DNA of 64,000 bases, taken from the NCBI RefSeq assembly GCF_029433105.1, contig NZ_JARNTW010000026.1, forward strand, positions 1 to 64,000, read 5' to 3'. The position numbers and the translations under genes were made by a program. This document shows, piece by piece, positions 52,465 to 62,021 of the stretch; the first letter of the stretch is position 1, and each line of letters begins with the position of its first letter. The stretch comes from Runella sp. MFBS21. Its GTDB lineage: Bacteria > Bacteroidota > Bacteroidia > Cytophagales > Spirosomataceae. Under the pieces are notes generated by a model. That model ran no database searches, was not told the origin of the DNA, and saw only the letters and a list, made by a program, of their open reading frames with translations.

Positions 52465-54570
52465 TTATAATTTATATCTCAATTGGAATTTTAACTCTGT
52501 ACGATGAGAACTGTCTATTTCGTCTACGTATGAGCCTATTTTGTCTCTTTCGGGCATGGTTGTACGTGCTATCCTTAACCATAAATCTAACTTGCGGTAA
52601 GGCGTATATCGTAATAGTATATAATTTCTAAAACCACGTTCGTAATAAACAGGCATGGAAATTGCATAGAGCACATCTTTCTCTACGGCGTACTGCCGAG
52701 CATCATAACTATCGGTATTGTAAGATGAAACCCTACTACTAATCGAAATCTTACGCCAAGTTATAGCAACCTCTTGAAAAATAAGCCATCCCTTATCAAC
52801 AGGAAAGTCTTGATAGCTAAATAAGCTCCCTTGGATGCGAGTGCGAAGCGATATTATTTTATGGGGGGTATATTCGGCATTTAAAATAAGATTTTGGCGA
52901 AGAGTATGACTGACAAATCTTTGTTTGGATAGACTAGATGGTATATTTTTTTCTTTTCTTTCATGTCTAATTATCCCATATAAGGTCCATTTTTTAGAAG
53001 GCGTCCAAGTGGTTTGAAAAAGTACATCATATCCGCTACTGTTTTGTTTATCAACCAAATATTTATACCAACTGAACTTGTAAATATCTATATACGTACC
53101 TATTTTTAGTTTTTTGTGAATAGTATATTTTAGTCCTACATAGAGACCTGTCTCATTGATATTGCGACTATTTTCACCAAAACTATTGGCATAAAAGCTA
53201 TGAAAATTCTTATCATAGTGCCTAAATACAGTTGTTGCGTCCCAACGTTTGCTCAGACTTGCAAGCATTCCCGCTACAGCCCCAATACCACTGCTTTTTG
53301 AACGTGCTATTTCGCCAAAAAAATTAAAATTTTGCCATAAATAATTTCCATGGCACCCTACTACAAGGTTGTCTTTTCCAGAAAATTCATAGTCATTACG
53401 AATAGCAGAGGCTCTTTTAAGGGGGATATCAAAGTGAGTATACAAAAAGCTAACCCCTAATTGTCCACGGGTAGAGTTGTACCACAAATGGGCACCCGTA
53501 TTTTGTTCTACTGTATTGGCACGGTATTGTAATTCATTAGGAATTCGGTGAAGACCATCTATTTGTAAAGAACTGACAACAGTTTGAACAGTAGAATCGT
53601 CTTGCACCGCACTAAGATTACCACTACGCCTTGTACGAGAATATACCAAAGTGAGAGAGAATTTTTTGTGCAGCGCATAAGTAGCAGAAATGCCTCTCAA
53701 ATACCCTGCTTCTGTAACAGAAGTGTAGGGTTTAGCACCCACAGTTGGCCGTCGAACGGTATATACTGTTTCCATCCCTTTTCCTAGAGAAAACCCAGCG
53801 GCAAAAATTAGCCCTTGGCCAACCTGTAATTGATAATCACCAATAATTAAATTTTTGAGCTTGCCTCTATTTTGGATTTGGGCATGTATCGAAACAAAGT
53901 CAGCACCATATTTGTATTTTGAAGGGTTCCATTCGAAGGCTTCTCCTTCATCTTTTTCAAATGTAAATCCAAAACTAAAATCTCGTGATCGACTATATCG
54001 GTAGCGTGCATACCATTGTAAACTACTTCCTTCAAATTTCTGCAAAGTACCATCGCGAGACTTGGGCGCATTGAGGGTTGAGCCCCTTTTGGTTTCGAGT
54101 AGCTGCTCCGTACGAAACAAAAAATAATGATCTGAAGGGTTGTTGATCCCTTTCCAAATTTTTTGATTGGGGGAAGAAATTCCTACAAAAGGCAATATTT
54201 TATAAATAGTAGGTAAGTCAAAATCCGAAATAGCTTGTAATTCATAGATTGATATAAATGGGCCAATTTGACTGCGATACTCAAAAAAATGATTAAGTTG
54301 CCTTTCATTGAGTAAAAATGTCGCCGAAAGCTCTTCGCGAGTACAAGTGTTTAGGTCGAGGGGTGTAGAGTAAAGTTGGATTAAATTTTCGGCTACTTCG
54401 TTATAGTTAATATCATCTCCTTGAATCGGTAATAGGTTTTGAATAAAGCTATTGACATCAATTTCACGGCGAATAAAATCTTGATTATAGCCCTTCGTGT
54501 AAGTCAATACTATACATAGGGTGAGGCATAAAGCATTAATGACCAGAGATTTAATTGGATGTATACACAT
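52465..54570 (-). CDS. Helix-hairpin-helix / outer-membrane barrel protein
   Basis: 701 aa. Signal peptide (about 1-29). Residues about 60-130 carry a ComEA-like helix-hairpin-helix region (LDLNTCTREELSATFLLNE, QIGPFISIYELQAISDF), which in other proteins binds DNA. The remaining about 550 residues show the alternating-strand pattern of a large outer-membrane barrel (YRYSRSRDFSFGFTF, ISIYKFSWYKYLV-type segments, ending TELKFQLRYKL). This HHH-plus-barrel architecture is common in Bacteroidota and has been linked by name to competence, without a proven role in DNA uptake. It is a single gene. Confidence 0.8.
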   Translation of the reverse strand: MCIHPIKSLVINALCLTLCIVLTYTKGYNQDFIRREIDVNSFIQNLLPIQGDDINYNEVAENLIQLYSTPLDLNTCTREELSATFLLNERQLNHFFEYRSQIGPFISIYELQAISDFDLPTIYKILPFVGISSPNQKIWKGINNPSDHYFLFRTEQLLETKRGSTLNAPKSRDGTLQKFEGSSLQWYARYRYSRSRDFSFGFTFEKDEGEAFEWNPSKYKYGADFVSIHAQIQNRGKLKNLIIGDYQLQVGQGLIFAAGFSLGKGMETVYTVRRPTVGAKPYTSVTEAGYLRGISATYALHKKFSLTLVYSRTRRSGNLSAVQDDSTVQTVVSSLQIDGLHRIPNELQYRANTVEQNTGAHLWYNSTRGQLGVSFLYTHFDIPLKRASAIRNDYEFSGKDNLVVGCHGNYLWQNFNFFGEIARSKSSGIGAVAGMLASLSKRWDATTVFRHYDKNFHSFYANSFGENSRNINETGLYVGLKYTIHKKLKIGTYIDIYKFSWYKYLVDKQNSSGYDVLFQTTWTPSKKWTLYGIIRHERKEKNIPSSLSKQRFVSHTLRQNLILNAEYTPHKIISLRTRIQGSLFSYQDFPVDKGWLIFQEVAITWRKISISSRVSSYNTDSYDARQYAVEKDVLYAISMPVYYERGFRNYILLRYTPYRKLDLWLRIARTTMPERDKIGSYVDEIDSSHRTELKFQLRYKL

Positions 54571-54779
54571 GTGCTAAGTTGTTTGAAAACCATTAAACAT
54601 CCTTAAGTTTGACGAATAGAAGATAAACTCTATTTGGAATGTATTTTGGATAAAAAGTCACATGTAGGCTAGAATTTTTATCAAAAAAAATGCACTATGA
54701 TTGGTGATATTTCTTGAAAATGTACAATTTTTTGTTTTTCTTCGCTTTTCATTACCCACCTTTAAATTAACAACCCACA

Positions 54780-57353
54780 ATGCCCAACGTATATCAAGAT
54801 GCTGTTGTGACGAAATACAATATCTTCAACAGCCTATTTTTGAGTCTGCCGTTTCAGGACATTTTTCGGACTGGTACTTTATTACCACTGCTAACCCAAG
54901 CTAGTGAAGAGGGATTTGAAGCAGGGAAAAGCCCTCAGCAGATTATTGAGTCTTTTTTCGAAGAATATATCGAGCACGCTACCGAACCCGCAAGAAGAGA
55001 CTTACTCTTTCATTTTATTAAATTTATTGAACGCCAGGTCGTTTTGTTTGATTCTGTAGAGGATGCAGGATTTAATCAGACCCATGATTTGAATGGGGAA
55101 GGATCTATCACACAGCTTCTCAACCGAGTAGATAGTGAAGATTTGCGTCAAAAATTATTAAAGAAATTGAATGATTTTTGCGTCAGAATTGTCCTCACTG
55201 CACACCCTACGCAGTTTTATCCTGGGAAAGTACTGGGAATTATCACTGATTTGGAGGAAGCTATTAGAGATAATGATTTTATAGCGGTCAACAATCTACT
55301 ATTACAACTTGGAAAGACAGGTTTTATCAACAAAAACAAACCTACTCCCTTTGATGAAGCATTGACCCTTGGTTGGTTTCTCGAAAATGTATTTTATCAA
55401 GCAATCCCTGCTATCTTACAAAAATTGCTGAGAGGCCTTAATATCCCTATCAATGAATGGCCTCATACGCAGCTTTTCCGTTTGGGTTTTTGGCCTGGAG
55501 GAGATAGAGACGGTAATCCCTTTGTGACTTCTGAAGTGACTCTTCAAGTAGCTGACCGCCTTCGGCAAATTCTACTCAAGTGCTACTGGCGAGATATAAA
55601 ATATCTTAAACGACGTTTAACTTTTGAGGGTGTAGAGGAGATTATTGCAAGAGCCGAGCTAAAAACCAATAATGCTATTTATTATCCAGATCAAGAGCAT
55701 TATGCCTCTGCTGAGGAGCTTTTAGAAGATCTTCAACAAGCAAGAGCTGTATTGGTTGAGCATCACGATAGTTTCTTTGTCGATTCCTTGGATGATACTA
55801 TCCTCAAAATCAAATTATTTGGTTTTTTCTTCGCCAGCTTAGATATACGTCAAGTAAGCCCCAAGCATACTTTGGCTTGGCAGGAAGTTTTAACCAAAAT
55901 AGAGAAACAAATCCCCGTTTTCACTTATGATGATTATGTGAATTGGGACGAGAAAAAGAAAATAGATTTTCTATTGTCGCTCCAAGTAGAAATCAATGCA
56001 AATGATTTCCAAGACCCTATTGCTCAGGATATTTATGGGTCGATGTTGGCTATCAGAGAAATTCAACGCCGCAATGGCGAAGCAGGTGCTCATAGATATG
56101 TGATTAGTAACTGTGCAAGTGCTTTGAACGTGATAGAAGTGTTGGCTTTGCTAAAAAATGTGTGGAAAACTGCCGATATTGATGTGGATATAGTGCCGTT
56201 GTTCGAAACCGTAGACGATTTAGCAGGCTCAGCTGAAGTAATGCAGCAGCTCTACGACAATCCTCATTATCGAAAACATCTGGCGCGAAGAGGCAATCAG
56301 CAGACTATCATGGTTGGCTTTTCGGATGGTACAAAAGACGGCGGGTACCTAAGAGCCAATTGGTCTATTTTTACAGCCAAAGAACAACTCACAAAAATAT
56401 CAAGACAATACGACGTTAAGGTTACGTTTTTTGACGGTCGTGGAGGGCCTCCAGGTCGTGGAGGTGGAAACAATCACGCTTTTTATGCATCCTTAGGGAA
56501 GGATATAGAAGATAAAGAAATACAGCTTACGGTACAAGGACAAACCATCAGCTCAAACTATGGTACTGTTCCGACGGCGATGTACAACCTAGAAAGACTT
56601 TTTACGGCAGGGCTAGAAAATCACCTCTTTACTTCTAAAAGTGCTAAAGACCAGCTGTCTGATTCTGACAAGGCTCTTATGGAAGAACTTGCTGATGTGG
56701 CTTATGAAGCTTATTTAGGCCTTAAAAATCACCCTACCTTTGTACCTTATCTCGAAAAAATCACCCCTTTGCGTTTTTATGGACAAACAAAAATCGGAAG
56801 TCGTCCTGATAAAAGAGGTAGTGGCGGAGGCCTCAGATTTGAAGATTTGCGAGCCATTCCGTTTGTAGGTTCATGGGCACAAATGAAGCAAAATGTTCCG
56901 GGATTTTATGGATTTGGTTCAGCCCTAGAAAAGCTCAAGGCTGAGGGTAAAATGGAAACATTGCGTAAACTCTACAAGCGGTCGCTATTTGTGCGTACCC
57001 TTGTCGAAAATTCCATGCAATCATTGATGAAAGCCTATTATCCTGCTACGATGTACTTGAAAGAAAATTCAGAGTTTAGTACGCTCTGGACGATGATGTA
57101 TGAAGAGTACGAGCGTAGTATTAAGCTCATGCTAGAGTTTTCGGGAGAGCAAGAATTAATGAATCAAAATCCTGTTACGAAAGATTCTATCAAAGTGCGG
57201 GAGCGAATCGTATTACCATTGATGACAATCCAACAATACGCTTTACAAAAGCTTCAAAGCGGAGAACTGTCGGCTTCAGATGCAGATATATATAGCAAGC
57301 TGGTGATACGAGCTATGTTTGGTATCATTAATGCCGCCCGAAATTCGGCCTAA
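54780..57353 (+). CDS. ppc: Phosphoenolpyruvate carboxylase
   Basis: 857 aa. It carboxylates PEP to oxaloacetate to refill the TCA cycle. Catalytic His 142 lies in LTAHPTQFYPG, with Gln where E. coli has Glu. WPGGDRDGNPFVTSEV, VGFSDGTKDGGYLRANW (key Lys) and GSRPDKRG are intact. The usual FHGRGG loop is FFDGRGGPPGRGGG (His to Asp), and the C-terminus ends ARNSA instead of the classical RNTG. These are probably features of a Bacteroidota subfamily rather than damage, since the frame and length are complete. A convergent pyrB is separated by a strong terminator. Confidence 0.95.
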   Translation: MPNVYQDAVVTKYNIFNSLFLSLPFQDIFRTGTLLPLLTQASEEGFEAGKSPQQIIESFFEEYIEHATEPARRDLLFHFIKFIERQVVLFDSVEDAGFNQTHDLNGEGSITQLLNRVDSEDLRQKLLKKLNDFCVRIVLTAHPTQFYPGKVLGIITDLEEAIRDNDFIAVNNLLLQLGKTGFINKNKPTPFDEALTLGWFLENVFYQAIPAILQKLLRGLNIPINEWPHTQLFRLGFWPGGDRDGNPFVTSEVTLQVADRLRQILLKCYWRDIKYLKRRLTFEGVEEIIARAELKTNNAIYYPDQEHYASAEELLEDLQQARAVLVEHHDSFFVDSLDDTILKIKLFGFFFASLDIRQVSPKHTLAWQEVLTKIEKQIPVFTYDDYVNWDEKKKIDFLLSLQVEINANDFQDPIAQDIYGSMLAIREIQRRNGEAGAHRYVISNCASALNVIEVLALLKNVWKTADIDVDIVPLFETVDDLAGSAEVMQQLYDNPHYRKHLARRGNQQTIMVGFSDGTKDGGYLRANWSIFTAKEQLTKISRQYDVKVTFFDGRGGPPGRGGGNNHAFYASLGKDIEDKEIQLTVQGQTISSNYGTVPTAMYNLERLFTAGLENHLFTSKSAKDQLSDSDKALMEELADVAYEAYLGLKNHPTFVPYLEKITPLRFYGQTKIGSRPDKRGSGGGLRFEDLRAIPFVGSWAQMKQNVPGFYGFGSALEKLKAEGKMETLRKLYKRSLFVRTLVENSMQSLMKAYYPATMYLKENSEFSTLWTMMYEEYERSIKLMLEFSGEQELMNQNPVTKDSIKVRERIVLPLMTIQQYALQKLQSGELSASDADIYSKLVIRAMFGIINAARNSA

Positions 57354-57361
57354 TACCTCAC

Positions 57362-57394
57362 AAAAAAGGTAGAGGATTAGCCTCTACCTTTTTT
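57362..57394. terminator. Bidirectional terminator between ppc and pyrB
   Basis: Perfect 14-bp stem 57362-57375/57381-57394 with six A and six T at its ends and a 5-nt loop, so it should work in both directions. Confidence 0.88.
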
Positions 57395-57414
57395 GTTTAA
57401 AGAAAAATTACTGA

Positions 57415-58335
57415 TTATTGTTGAGCCAATAAATAAAGTACAGCCATACGCACTGCTACGCCATTTTCTACTTGGTTGAGAATGATACTCTGACGAGAAT
57501 CGGCGGCATCTGAAGTAAGTTCTACTCCACGATTGATAGGCCCCGGATGCATCAATACAATATCGTGGTCTATCTCATCTAGCATTTTTTTATTGATTCC
57601 AAAGTACAGCGAATACTCCCTTAGGCTTGGGAAGTATTTGACTTGGAGGCGTTCAAGCTGAATACGAAGTACATTTGCTACATCGCACCACTGAAGCGTT
57701 TCTTTTACGTTGTGGCTTACTTCTACGCCAAGAGAAGAGATATATTTCGGGATAAGGGTAGTGGGGCCACATACTCGGACTTGTGCACCTAATTTTTTCA
57801 AACAAAATATATTGGACAGCGCTACTCTGGAGTGTAAAATATCTCCAATGATAGCGATTTTTTTTCCAGCCAAATCCCCAATCTGCTCACGAATAGAAAA
57901 AGCATCTAAGAGAGCTTGAGTAGGGTGCTCGTGGGTACCATCACCAGCGTTGACGACATTGGCGGATATTCGTTGAGAAAGGTAATGAGGCGCTCCAGGG
58001 CTGCTATGGCGCATCACTATCATGTCTACTTTCATCGAAAGGATGTTGTTGACCGTGTCGAGTAGAGTTTCTCCCTTTTTGACAGAACTTCCCGAGGCCG
58101 AGAAATTGACAACGTCGGCAGAAAGTCTTTTTTCGGCTAATTCAAAAGACAAACGCGTTCGGGTCGAATTTTCAAAAAAAACGTTTGCGATAGTTACATC
58201 TCTTAATGAAGGGACTTTTTTTATCGGACGATTGATGACGTCTTTGAATTGAGTCGCGGTATCTAAAATACTGTAAATGTCTGATTCGGTGAGGTTTTTG
58301 ATGCCCAAAAGGTGCCGTACAGAAAGTTGTGACAT
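57415..58335 (-). CDS. pyrB: Aspartate carbamoyltransferase catalytic subunit
   Basis: 306 aa from the ATG at 58335; the upstream ATG at 58398 would add 21 hydrophobic residues and lies before the likely transcription start. It condenses carbamoyl phosphate and aspartate, the first committed pyrimidine step. Motifs: FFENSTRTRLSFELAEKRL (quoted as the STRTR phosphate site), DGTHEHPTQALLDAFSI and HPGPINRGVEL. There is no N-terminal extension and no pyrI beside it, so the subunit may form simple trimers or pair with the inactive dihydroorotase-like protein at 25.2 kb (inference). Confidence 0.96.
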   Translation of the reverse strand: MSQLSVRHLLGIKNLTESDIYSILDTATQFKDVINRPIKKVPSLRDVTIANVFFENSTRTRLSFELAEKRLSADVVNFSASGSSVKKGETLLDTVNNILSMKVDMIVMRHSSPGAPHYLSQRISANVVNAGDGTHEHPTQALLDAFSIREQIGDLAGKKIAIIGDILHSRVALSNIFCLKKLGAQVRVCGPTTLIPKYISSLGVEVSHNVKETLQWCDVANVLRIQLERLQVKYFPSLREYSLYFGINKKMLDEIDHDIVLMHPGPINRGVELTSDAADSRQSIILNQVENGVAVRMAVLYLLAQQ

Positions 58336-58360
58336 AGTCAGAAGCACAAAGAAAGTTTTG

Positions 58361-58391
58361 CAAAGGTACAAAACCCTGCAAGTTTGCGAAA
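58361..58391 (-). promoter_or_regulatory. Candidate promoter of pyrB
   Basis: Minus strand TACCTTTG (58361-58368) as -7, with TTTC 19 nt upstream at 58388-58391, a one-base mismatch to TTTG. Transcription would start near 58354, between the two possible start codons, which supports the ATG at 58335. Confidence 0.5.
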
Positions 58392-58420
58392 CAAACACTT
58401 AGAAAAACCTTTCAAGAGGG

Positions 58421-59290
58421 TTATTTGAGAATCTCAATAAGGTTGTCGCGGATGGTGTTATAAATAGTATCCGTGGGAAGGTCATTGGCATCGGTGCCAA
58501 AAGGATCTTCGATTTCTTCAGCCAGTACTTCAATACTTGCGAAGACATAGAAGATGATAGAGACAATAGGAATAGCCCAATATTTGAATTCAATCACGAA
58601 TCCAATAGGCATGGTAAATACATACAAAAAAATGACTTTTTTTAGAAACAAACTGTAGGCGTAGGGGATAGGAGTACGCTTTATGCGTTCACAAGCTCCA
58701 ATGTTATCTGTAAAGGAGCGAAGTTCTTCGTTAAGGATGAAAAGTTGGTCACCTGTAATCACTTTCTTTTGATAAAGCTGATGAATCTCTTCATAAATTG
58801 CCCCCATGATTTGATTAGGGACGTGTTTCTTTTGGTTAAAAAAATGGGAGTTATACTTTCCGATTTGTTCTAATTCGTCTGTATTTACGCCCGCCCGAAG
58901 ATGTTCTTTGGATGCATAGACATAGTTACTGATTAAAATCCGAAAAATTTGCCGTGTATGATAATCTTCTTTAGGAAGAAAGGTGTCTAGTTTCAGAGAT
59001 AAGTTTCGAGAGTTGTTCACAAAACTCCCCCAAATTTTTCGGCCTTCCCACCAACGCTCGTAGGCGGTATTGGTACGAAATACCAGTAACATTGATAATA
59101 CAAACCCTACGAGTGAATGTACAACTGTGGTGTTTTTGAAAGAAGCGTGGAGTATGTCATTTTCTATATAAGCGACTACTCCAGTATAAGCAGCAACTCC
59201 AAGGATACCCGGCAATAAAAACATAAAGGTATCACTTCGGTGGAAGGCAAAGATAAGTTTCCACCAGTCTTTAGGATTATAAGTAATCAT
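58421..59290 (-). CDS. Bestrophin-like chloride channel family protein
   Basis: 289 aa with four or five hydrophobic helices. The family signature appears as VFRTNTAYERWWEGRKIWGSFVNNSRNL (shown here only by its core TNTAYERWWEGRKIWG), followed by the C-terminal EVLAEEIEDPFGTDANDLPT, the acidic cluster that in bestrophins binds calcium. Bacterial homologues form pentameric anion or cation channels in the inner membrane. It starts 3 bp after the stop codon of the DUF3467 gene, so the two form an operon. Confidence 0.9.
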   Translation of the reverse strand: MITYNPKDWWKLIFAFHRSDTFMFLLPGILGVAAYTGVVAYIENDILHASFKNTTVVHSLVGFVLSMLLVFRTNTAYERWWEGRKIWGSFVNNSRNLSLKLDTFLPKEDYHTRQIFRILISNYVYASKEHLRAGVNTDELEQIGKYNSHFFNQKKHVPNQIMGAIYEEIHQLYQKKVITGDQLFILNEELRSFTDNIGACERIKRTPIPYAYSLFLKKVIFLYVFTMPIGFVIEFKYWAIPIVSIIFYVFASIEVLAEEIEDPFGTDANDLPTDTIYNTIRDNLIEILK

Positions 59291-59293
59291 GGA

Positions 59294-59614
59294 TTAAGCT
59301 TCGCCTATGGGACCGCCAAAATTTACAAATGGGAAATCAGGATCTTCTGCCTGTCTTATATCGCCGTGGTTGTCTTCAAATTTGCGAATATTATCTTTAA
59401 GAGCAATAAGTAAACGTTGAGCATGTTCAGGAGTTAAAATAACTCTCGCCTTTACTTTAGCTTTGGGTACACCGGGCATCAAACGAATAAAGTCCAGAAT
59501 AAACTCCGTATTGGAATGGGCAATCATCACTAAGTTTGAATACACACCTTCGGCCATTTCTTCCGAGATTTCAACATTGATTTGTTGTTCGATTTCGTTT
59601 TTATTGTCTTGCAT
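59294..59614 (-). CDS. DUF3467 domain protein
   Basis: 106 aa from the ATG at 59614. An earlier start (59671) would add 19 hydrophobic residues that lie over the likely promoter -7 element TAATTTTG (59641-59648). The conserved block (MAEGVYSNLVMIAHSNTEF, LDFIRLMPGVPKAKVKARV, TPEHAQRLLIALKDNI, given in parts) is the DUF3467 signature. The function is not established; the fold is predicted small and soluble. It is upstream of and coupled to the bestrophin gene. Confidence 0.85.
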   Translation of the reverse strand: MQDNKNEIEQQINVEISEEMAEGVYSNLVMIAHSNTEFILDFIRLMPGVPKAKVKARVILTPEHAQRLLIALKDNIRKFEDNHGDIRQAEDPDFPFVNFGGPIGEA

Positions 59615-59649
59615 GGGATTCACTATAATTGGTATGTTGGCAAAATTAA

Positions 59650-59685
59650 CTAAAAAAAGCACCTTCGTCATGAAAGTGCTTTTTG
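59650..59685 (-). terminator. Terminator of asnS
   Basis: Stem 59658-59666/59672-59680 with one G-T pair, 5-nt loop, and a long T run after the stem on the minus strand. It lies 28 bp past the asnS stop codon. Confidence 0.8.
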
Positions 59686-59712
59686 TTTATGAATAACTTT
59701 CGAAAAAGTAAC

Positions 59713-61164
59713 TTAAAACTCGGCCGATTTGGGCGTACGAGGGAAAGGAATCACATCGCGAATGTTGGTCATGCCTGTTACAAACAAAATCAATCGCTCA
59801 AAACCAAGCCCAAAACCCGAATGTGGCGCTGTCCCAAATTTACGAGTTTCCAAAAACCACCACATTGATTCGGGTTCGATACCCACTTCGTGCATTCTCG
59901 TAACCAATTTGTCGTAGTTTTCTTCTCTTTGGGAGCCACCAATGATTTCGCCAATGCCTGGAAACAACACATCCATTGCTCGTACTGTAGGGCCAGGTTC
60001 TAGCTCATTAGGCTCATTTTGTTTCATATAAAACGACTTGATAGCCCGTGGATAGTTGGTCAAAATGATAGGTTTTTTGAAATGTTTTTCTACCAAAAAG
60101 CGCTCATGTTCTGATTGCAAATCGATTCCCCATTCTACCGGATATTGGAATTTCTTTTCTTTGTGAGGTTTTGATTTCAACAAAATGTCGATTGCTTCAG
60201 TATAAGTAATGCGCTCAAAAGAATTATCCATAACAAAACGCAGTTTTTCGAGCAAAGGCATCGAACGTTCGTTTTGTGGTTTTGATTTTTCTTCTTCTTC
60301 GAGGCGTTTTTGTAAAAAAATCAAATCTTCTTGGCAGTTTTCGACTGCATACCGAATCACATACTTTACGAAGTCTTCGGCCAGATTCATGTTGTCTTCT
60401 AGCTCAAAGAAGGCCATTTCGGGTTCAATCATCCAAAACTCCGCCAAGTGGCGGGTGGTATTGGAGTTTTCGGCACGGAAGGTCGGCCCAAAAGTATAGA
60501 TTTTTGACAAAGCCATTGCACCCAATTCCCCCTCTAGTTGCCCCGAGACGGTAAGGTTGGTTTCGCGGCCAAAAAAGTCTTCTTTGAAGTCAATTTTTCC
60601 TTCTTCATTGCGGGGTAATTTTTCTAAATCAAGTGTCGTTACCCGAAACATTTCGCCTGCACCTTCGGCATCGGATGCGGTGATGATAGGCGTATGGAGA
60701 TAATAGAAGCCGTTGTCGTTGTAATACTTATGCACTGCAAAAGCCAATGCATGACGAATACGCAATATCGCACTGAAAGTATTGGTACGTGGCCGTAAGT
60801 GAGCTATTTCTCGCAAAAACTCCAGAGAGTGCTTCTTAGGTTGAAGAGGATATACTTCAGGGTCAGCGGTGCCGTAGACAAAGACATCAGTGAGTTTGAC
60901 TTCTACGGATTGCCCCGAACCTACCGATTCTACCAAATTGCCAGTCACTTTCACACAAGAACCGGTCGTAATCAATTTGAGGGTTTCTTCGTTGATTTGA
61001 CCAGGCTCAGCTACTGCTTGGATATTATTGATGGTAGAACCGTCGTTGATAGCAATAAAAATAGCGTTTTTGCTTTCGCGCTTAGTGCGTACCCAGCCTT
61101 TTACCACCACTTCGCTGCCTACTTTGGCTTCGGCAAGAATCTGTTTAATCTGTATCGGACCCAC
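59713..61164 (-). CDS. asnS: Asparaginyl-tRNA synthetase
   Basis: 483 aa class IIb aminoacyl-tRNA synthetase charging tRNA-Asn. An N-terminal OB-fold anticodon-binding domain (about 5-110: [23 protein letters not shown], shown here by [13 protein letters not shown]) is followed by the catalytic core: [20 protein letters not shown] (motif 2 region) and [15 protein letters not shown] (motif 3) ending [12 protein letters not shown]. The start is GTG at 61164, since no ATG occurs upstream in frame before the first stop. A promoter matching the Bacteroidota consensus lies at 61263-61293, leaving a leader of about 90 nt. Confidence 0.97.
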   Translation of the reverse strand: MGPIQIKQILAEAKVGSEVVVKGWVRTKRESKNAIFIAINDGSTINNIQAVAEPGQINEETLKLITTGSCVKVTGNLVESVGSGQSVEVKLTDVFVYGTADPEVYPLQPKKHSLEFLREIAHLRPRTNTFSAILRIRHALAFAVHKYYNDNGFYYLHTPIITASDAEGAGEMFRVTTLDLEKLPRNEEGKIDFKEDFFGRETNLTVSGQLEGELGAMALSKIYTFGPTFRAENSNTTRHLAEFWMIEPEMAFFELEDNMNLAEDFVKYVIRYAVENCQEDLIFLQKRLEEEEKSKPQNERSMPLLEKLRFVMDNSFERITYTEAIDILLKSKPHKEKKFQYPVEWGIDLQSEHERFLVEKHFKKPIILTNYPRAIKSFYMKQNEPNELEPGPTVRAMDVLFPGIGEIIGGSQREENYDKLVTRMHEVGIEPESMWWFLETRKFGTAPHSGFGLGFERLILFVTGMTNIRDVIPFPRTPKSAEF

Positions 61165-61262
61165 GTTTGTAAATGATATAAAAATTAAAAAATCTTATGA
61201 CTCCTACTTTAGTATTTGGTTGGAATTAAATCAGACAAAACCATCAAAAGTAGTAAGGGCTG

Positions 61263-61293
61263 CAAAATTAGGGTTTTAATACGGTTCGGCAAA
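61263..61293 (-). promoter_or_regulatory. Bacteroidota-type promoter of asnS
   Basis: Minus strand TTTG (61290-61293), 19 nt, TAATTTTG (61263-61270). Full consensus match, about 100 bp upstream of the start codon. Confidence 0.78.
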
Positions 61294-61318
61294 GAGAGAA
61301 AGGTTTTGAAATCAGGCT

Positions 61319-61349
61319 TTTGGGTTTTCAAAATCTTATCTTACTTTTG
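61319..61349 (+). promoter_or_regulatory. Bacteroidota-type promoter of the response regulator gene
   Basis: TTTG (61319-61322), 19 nt, TACTTTTG (61342-61349). The start codon is 24 nt downstream. It is divergent from the asnS promoter in the same 209-bp gap. Confidence 0.78.
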
Positions 61350-61373
61350 ATTAACCCTAATCGTTTATGAAAA

Positions 61374-62021
61374 ATGTCTATTCGTGTACTTATAACTGAC
61401 GATCATCAGATTGTTTTGGACAGCCTTTCTCTCTTGATTTCTACGATTCCGGAAATGGAAGTAATCGGAACACTCAATGATAGCCGCAAGGTTTTGGGTT
61501 TTTTGGATACCCACGAGACTGATATTTTAGTAACGGATTTGAGTATGCCGTATTTGTCGGGGGTAGCACTTACGCTCCAAGTGCGTCAAAAATTTCCTAA
61601 TCTTAAAATCTTGATGCTCACCGTTTCGGAAGATGCCGACAATATCCGACAGGCGTTTCAAGCGGGAATTTCGGGCTATGTGATGAAAAAAGCAAACCGT
61701 GCTGAGCTAGAAAGGGCTCTCACTACGGTAGCAAGAGGTGAGAAGTATTTTAGTGAGGCAGTAATGAAAGAATTGCTAAGCCCGGCCTCTTTAGCTGCTA
61801 CCTCTAATGAAGAAATTCCTAGTGAGCCTATTGCTGTTACGGCTCGCGAACTAGAGATTATAAGATTGATAGCCCAAGAACTCTCAACTTCAGAAATTGC
61901 GGAGCGGCTTTTTATCAGTGTAGGTACGGTCGAAACGCACCGCCACAACATCTTACGAAAATTGGGCGTAAAAAACGCCATAGGTATCATTAAATATGCC
62001 GTAAAAAACAAATTGGTTTAG
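61374..62021 (+). CDS. NarL/LuxR-family response regulator
   Basis: 215 aa. Receiver domain (about 1-120) with acidic pocket TDD (residues 8-10) and phospho-acceptor Asp 55 in VTDLSMP; Lys is present near 106. C-terminal LuxR-type HTH (about 150-212: VTARELEIIRLIAQELSTSE and SVGTVETHRHNILRKLGV). It should be phosphorylated by a HisKA_3 kinase; a convergent kinase gene of that type shares its stop-codon bases (TTAG at 62018-62021), and a second is next to it, so these are likely partners. Confidence 0.94.
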   Translation: MSIRVLITDDHQIVLDSLSLLISTIPEMEVIGTLNDSRKVLGFLDTHETDILVTDLSMPYLSGVALTLQVRQKFPNLKILMLTVSEDADNIRQAFQAGISGYVMKKANRAELERALTTVARGEKYFSEAVMKELLSPASLAATSNEEIPSEPIAVTARELEIIRLIAQELSTSEIAERLFISVGTVETHRHNILRKLGVKNAIGIIKYAVKNKLV

